A stretch of 45,848 bases of DNA, taken from contig JAHZLH010000022.1 of NCBI GenBank assembly GCA_022599915.1, forward strand, positions 1 through 45,848. The letters are read 5' to 3'. Origin of the DNA: Actinomycetes bacterium (GTDB lineage Bacteria; Actinomycetota; Actinomycetes; S36-B12; GCA-2699445). The notes under the pieces were generated by a model. The model was not told the origin of the DNA and did not search any database. It was given only the letters and a program-made list of their open reading frames with translations. A program made the translations under genes and the position numbers. Of the stretch, positions 42,558 through 45,848 are shown one piece after another. Each line of letters starts with the position of its first letter. Position 1 is the stretch's first letter.

Positions 42558-42592
42558 CCCGACTTTGGCGGTCGCAGGAGTATCGGGCATCC

Positions 42593-42598
42593 TAGAGT
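42593..42598 (+). promoter_or_regulatory. -10 box TAGAGT of pckG
   Basis: TAGAGT fits TANNNT and gives a leader of about 90 nt before the ATG at 42696. No clear -35. Confidence 0.45.
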
Positions 42599-42614
42599 CA
42601 ATGCGATCCGCCCC

Positions 42615-42657
42615 GCCCGGCTGGGACTTCATCCCGTCGCGGACCGCCCCGCCGGGC
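42615..42657 (+). promoter_or_regulatory. Structured pckG leader
   Basis: GCCCGGC (42615-42621) pairs with GCCGGGC (42651-42657); inside lies GGGA-CTTCA-TCCC (42623-42635). The structure falls in the 5' leader and has no T-run. No known riboswitch class is recognised. Confidence 0.4.
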
Positions 42658-42695
42658 TACCGAGTGAGGGCGTGCCTGCGAGATACGGAGTGAAG

Positions 42696-44528
42696 ATGAG
42701 CGTGCCGGGTCTGGATAACTCCCCGACTAAGAACAAGAAGCTTCTTGAATGGGTCGAGGAGGTTGCCGCGCTGGCGAAGCCAGATCGCGTCGAGTGGTGC
42801 GATGGCTCTCAAGAAGAATGGGATCGACTCACCCAGTTGCTCGTGGACGGTGGCACCTTCATCCCGCTGAATCAGGAGAAGCGTCCCAACTCCTTCCTCG
42901 CCCGCTCGAATCCGTCTGACGTTGCTCGGGTAGAGGACCGGACCTACATCTGCTCCACTCGCGAAGAGGACGCTGGTCCCACCAATAACTGGATGGATCC
43001 GGCCAAGATGCGTGGCATCCTCAACGGCCTCTTCGACGGCTGTATGCGTGGTCGGACCATGTACGTCATCCCGTTCTGCATGGGCCCGCTGGGATCGCGA
43101 ATCTCACAGCTCGGTGTTGAGATCAGCGACTCACCATACGTCGTAGCCAACATGCGGATCATGACCCGAATGGGTACCGCTGCTTTGGAGCAGTTGGGCG
43201 AAGACGGTGACTTCGTGCCTGCGCTGCACACCGTCGGGTACCCGTTGGTGGATGAGAATGGCGAGTCCCGCGAGGACGTTGCCTGGCCGTGCAGTGATAC
43301 CAAGTACATCGTTCACTTCCCAGAGTCTCGCGAAATCTGGTCCTACGGTTCTGGCTACGGCGGCAATGCGCTGCTGGGCAAGAAGTGCTTCGCGCTGCGG
43401 ATCGCCTCTGCCATGGCTCGCGACGAAGGCTGGATGGCAGAGCACATGCTGGTGTTGAAACTGACCGCCCCAGATGGCGACGTCAAGTACATCACCGCAG
43501 CGTTCCCGTCCGCTTGTGGCAAGACCAATCTGGCCATGTTGGAGCCCAGCGTTCCCGGCTGGAAGGTGGAGACAGTTGGCGACGACATCGCTTGGATGCG
43601 ATTCGGTGCCGACGGGCGTCTCTACGCCATCAACCCGGAGGCTGGCTTCTTCGGCGTTGCGCCGGGAACTGGTGACAAGACCAATGCGAACGCGGTGAAA
43701 TCGCTGTGGGGCAACTCCATCTTCACCAACGTCGCCCTCACCGATGATGGCGATGTCTGGTGGGAGGGTCTCACTGAAGAGCCGCCCGCTCACCTCATCG
43801 ACTGGAAAGGCAACGACTGGACAGCGGATAGTGACGCCCCGTCCAGCCATCCCAACGCTCGCTTCACCGCTCCCGCCGAGCAGTGTCCGTCAATCGCTCC
43901 CAACTGGGAAGATCCCGCAGGAGTCCCGATTTCGGCCATCTTGTTCGGTGGTCGGCGTGCGACGAACGTACCGCTGGTCAATGAAGCTCGTGACTGGCAG
44001 CACGGTGTCTTCCTGGGATCGTCTATTGCCTCAGAGCAGACCGCTGCGGCAGAGGGCACCGTTGGTGAACTTCGCCGGGACCCGTTTGCGATGCTGCCGT
44101 TCTGCGGTTACAACATGGCGGACTACTGGGGTCACTGGCTCAAGATCGGCAACATGACCGACGAGGACAAACTGCCGAAGATCTACCAGGTGAACTGGTT
44201 CCGCAAGGACGAAGACGGCAAGTTCATCTGGCCGGGCTTCGGCGAGAACTCCCGAGTGCTGTCCTGGATCGTGGAGCGAGTCGAGGGTCGGGTCGACGCT
44301 GACGAGACTCCGATTGGCAACCGCCCGCAGGAAGGTGACCTCTACGTCGAGGGTTTGACCCTGTCAGATGCTGAGCTCGCCGAGTTGTTCGAGGTGGACC
44401 CGCAGTCGTGGCTGGCGGAGTGCGACCTCACCGAGGAATACTTCGCCAAGTTCGGTGACAAGGTTCCGCAGCAGCTGCGAGACGAACTCGCCGTGCTGCG
44501 CGAGCGGTTGACTGCCGCTCAGGGCTAG
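42696..44528 (+). CDS. pckG: Phosphoenolpyruvate carboxykinase (GTP)
   Basis: 610-aa gluconeogenic enzyme turning oxaloacetate and GTP into PEP, GDP and CO2. ATG 42696 has GGAG six bases upstream and begins just before the family N-terminus; the frame to 42537 adds unlike sequence. Motifs: [16 protein letters not shown] (PEPCK-specific block), the P-loop [14 protein letters not shown] with the reactive Cys (~268-281), kinase-2 [24 protein letters not shown] and the guanine-binding region IDWKGNDW to [12 protein letters not shown]. Length and motifs are typical of GTP-dependent actinobacterial enzymes. Preceded by a CRP-like site, TAGAGT -10 box and a structured leader. Confidence 0.97.
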   Translation: MSVPGLDNSPTKNKKLLEWVEEVAALAKPDRVEWCDGSQEEWDRLTQLLVDGGTFIPLNQEKRPNSFLARSNPSDVARVEDRTYICSTREEDAGPTNNWMDPAKMRGILNGLFDGCMRGRTMYVIPFCMGPLGSRISQLGVEISDSPYVVANMRIMTRMGTAALEQLGEDGDFVPALHTVGYPLVDENGESREDVAWPCSDTKYIVHFPESREIWSYGSGYGGNALLGKKCFALRIASAMARDEGWMAEHMLVLKLTAPDGDVKYITAAFPSACGKTNLAMLEPSVPGWKVETVGDDIAWMRFGADGRLYAINPEAGFFGVAPGTGDKTNANAVKSLWGNSIFTNVALTDDGDVWWEGLTEEPPAHLIDWKGNDWTADSDAPSSHPNARFTAPAEQCPSIAPNWEDPAGVPISAILFGGRRATNVPLVNEARDWQHGVFLGSSIASEQTAAAEGTVGELRRDPFAMLPFCGYNMADYWGHWLKIGNMTDEDKLPKIYQVNWFRKDEDGKFIWPGFGENSRVLSWIVERVEGRVDADETPIGNRPQEGDLYVEGLTLSDAELAELFEVDPQSWLAECDLTEEYFAKFGDKVPQQLRDELAVLRERLTAAQG

Positions 44529-44566
44529 TCGCAAGGGCAGCGCCTAGCGAGAGTTGGCAGGACCAG

Positions 44567-45271
44567 TCAGCCGATGTGGTGGTTGACGCTGTTGAGGTCG
44601 TTGACCGGCTGATTGCCTTGTCGCAGCGAACGCCAGGAAACTACAACGGCGTAGCCGAGCCATAGTGCGACGCCGATGAATTTGAGGCTGTCTTCCGTCG
44701 GTCCGGCCCAGACTGGCTTGAGCCCGAAAGCGTCGGCTGCGGTGTCGAAGCACACCGATCCGGCCAGAAAGATCACCGCGGCGGAGAACAAGAGTGGCGA
44801 ATGCCGCTGCAACATCGCCCATTGCGTCACGACAAAACCGATGAACACCATGCCGTAACCGACGACGTAGACGCTTTGGCCGCCGAAGGGCAGCATTGGG
44901 ATATACCACTCGTGCAGTAGAAACTGGTCGTCCACAGCTAGCAGTAGGCTCCACGCGCCGAAGAACAACAGAAACCGCGATTCCGTTCGTGCATGATTGG
45001 CCCGAGCTACGGCACCCGCCAACAAGGTCAGCGCGGCCGCGGCAGTCCACGACATGATGCTCAGGGAGGAGACGGCGCTGCTGAGCGGATTGGCGTTAGC
45101 TACCGAAGTTGCATCGGCAAAGAGTTTCCACGGCTCCATCCCGGTCTGCACCGCCAAAGCCAGCAGCAGGGCGAGGAAGGTGAGCGCACCTGCCAGAACC
45201 AGCGCGATGATCTTGACGTCACGATGGGCAGATGAAGGTTGTCTTGTCTTGAGCAAAGATCTGATGGCCAA
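44567..45271 (-). CDS. Uncharacterised multi-pass membrane protein
   Basis: 234-aa protein with about seven hydrophobic segments (residues ~22-40, 62-80, 92-108, 122-140, 148-163 and two more near the C-terminus). A conserved-looking DDQFLLHEW motif lies between helices 3 and 4, with acidic and His residues placed at the membrane face; another charged patch is GPTEDSLKFIG. I do not recognise the family. The start is TTG 45271 with AGGAG seven bases upstream. It converges with pckG, 38 bp apart. Confidence 0.65.
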   Translation of the reverse strand: MAIRSLLKTRQPSSAHRDVKIIALVLAGALTFLALLLALAVQTGMEPWKLFADATSVANANPLSSAVSSLSIMSWTAAAALTLLAGAVARANHARTESRFLLFFGAWSLLLAVDDQFLLHEWYIPMLPFGGQSVYVVGYGMVFIGFVVTQWAMLQRHSPLLFSAAVIFLAGSVCFDTAADAFGLKPVWAGPTEDSLKFIGVALWLGYAVVVSWRSLRQGNQPVNDLNSVNHHIG

Positions 45272-45393
45272 AGCGCATCTCCTGTCTGGCCGGTTGTTCG
45301 TGATGGGTGGAATACCGAGGCGTCAACGAGAGCGGCCTAATAGAGAATAGCGCGACATGGCGGAAAAGCTTCCTGCTCACCGCGCAGGATGTC

Positions 45394-45399
45394 TAGGCT
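45394..45399 (+). promoter_or_regulatory. -10 box TAGGCT, leaderless promoter
   Basis: TAGGCT, six bases (GCGGGT), GTG at 45406. Confidence 0.6.
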
Positions 45400-45405
45400 G
45401 CGGGT

Positions 45406-45723
45406 GTGGATTTCTTCGCAACTGCTCTGTCCATTGTGGTGGCATATGGCTCACTGATTGTGGTCGCTTGGGGCTTTGTGGATGCCTACGGCTACAGCAA
45501 GGAAGATTTCAAAGTGGTGAATCGGATGCCGCGGCTGATCTGGTTGATGATTCTGCTGGTCAGTTTTGCATTACTGGTCTTCGGTATTGGTGGCAGCATC
45601 ATCCGAGAACCATTGAGTCTTGGTGGCCTTACCTGGCTGGCCGTGATGATCGCCACGGGCGTTTACTTCTATGATCAGCGGCCCAAGTTGCGCGGCGTGC
45701 GTGCAGGTCGGTTGAACACCTAA
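45406..45723 (+). CDS. DUF2516 family membrane protein
   Basis: 105-aa protein with three membrane helices (~8-27, 44-64, 70-88). WGFVDAYGYSKEDFKVVNRM, then PRLIWLMILLVSFALLVF and a C-terminal VYFYDQRPKLRGV match the DUF2516 pattern of actinobacteria (membrane helix, short amphipathic loop, DxRPxLR end). Function unknown. It starts with GTG on a leaderless promoter. Confidence 0.83.
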   Translation: MDFFATALSIVVAYGSLIVVAWGFVDAYGYSKEDFKVVNRMPRLIWLMILLVSFALLVFGIGGSIIREPLSLGGLTWLAVMIATGVYFYDQRPKLRGVRAGRLNT

Positions 45724-45787
45724 CCCGACTCGTCTGCGGCACGGACCTCCAGCGATTACCTAGTAACAGGGCTTCGGCGCGCGAAAG

Positions 45788-45819
45788 CGCAATGAAGCGA
45801 TCACGCAATGAACCAATCA
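45788..45819. repeat. Tandem 16-bp direct repeat
   Basis: Two adjacent copies (45788-45803, 45804-45819) beginning CGCAATGAA and ending ATCA, with two mismatches. They lie in a short AT-richer stretch just before the right edge and may be a binding site. Confidence 0.6.
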
Positions 45820-45821
45820 AG

Positions 45822-45848
45822 AAATGAGGAAGCCCCCGGCCACTGGCC
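45822..45848. terminator. Left half of a probable bidirectional terminator, cut by the window edge
   Basis: AAATGAGGAAGCCCCC is followed by GGCC-ACT-GGCC (45838-45848), where the sequence ends. If the complement GGGGGCTTCC follows outside the window, this is an intrinsic terminator with A/T tails on both sides. Confidence 0.45.

Noticed and set aside
43131-43850. Minus-strand 239-codon frame inside pckG
   Set aside because: Antisense to an intact PEP carboxykinase with every motif in place.
1-45848. tRNA, rRNA, insertion sequence or prophage genes
   Set aside because: No TPsiC-like arm with matching acceptor stems, no transposase or integrase motifs and no phage structural gene was recognised; a tRNAscan or Rfam search could still find something small.

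Overview
The window is an ordinary chromosomal segment of a high-GC actinobacterium. GC is roughly 60 % by eye, GTG and TTG starts are frequent, and many genes have a TANNNT -10 box exactly six bases before the start codon, the signature of leaderless transcripts. The gene content fits: GTP-type PEP carboxykinase, a WS/DGAT-type acyltransferase, a class II PPK2, an aroA-rsgA pair, an actinobacterial-type HisN, DUF2516 and CBU_0592-type membrane proteins. No rRNA, tRNA, CRISPR array, insertion sequence or prophage was seen. The exact lineage cannot be fixed from the sequence alone.

Layout. 1-1402: 3' part of a secreted GH18 chitinase with an SQEP-repeat linker, followed by a strong nested terminator. 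1520-6932: RBBP9/YdeN-type hydrolase, PEP carboxylase (ppc, minus strand), and a divergent WS/DGAT acyltransferase coupled to a TIGR00725-like protein. 6992-10728: a two-gene heterodimeric ABC exporter. 10849-16325: cell-envelope block with an M15 peptidase, a large secreted SGNH hydrolase and, divergent from it, a 53-aa membrane protein coupled to a sigma factor fused to a zinc-finger segment, a membrane helix and an outside domain. 16447-18296: glycerophosphodiester phosphodiesterase and two small membrane proteins, with a possible 49-codon ORF between them. 18324-19934: a decayed secreted RCC1-repeat gene. 20242-22313: unknown membrane protein and polyphosphate:AMP phosphotransferase. 22534-26354: SulP anion transporter, K+ channel with RCK domains and its membrane-protein partner. 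26434-33468: secreted coiled-coil/lysozyme-like protein, ung coupled to a P450, CBS protein, hisN, MFS exporter, DoxX. 33479-38755: PAS-PAS-GGDEF-EAL protein, DHA2 exporter and M20 peptidase. 38879-45723: DUF2231, rsgA, aroA, acyl-CoA thioesterase, pckG and two membrane proteins. The window ends inside what looks like another terminator.

How genes work together. ppc and pckG are the two opposing PEP/oxaloacetate enzymes; pckG has a CRP/GlxR-like site and a structured leader. Several genes act on the cell surface (chitinase, M15 peptidase, SGNH hydrolase, lysozyme-like protein, RCC1 remnant). The most unusual locus is the membrane-tethered sigma factor, which would let an outside signal reach transcription through one polypeptide, with the divergent SGNH hydrolase gene as an obvious candidate target. 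The second noteworthy theme is the recurrent leaderless promoter, including a 38-bp divergent aroA/thioesterase promoter pair.
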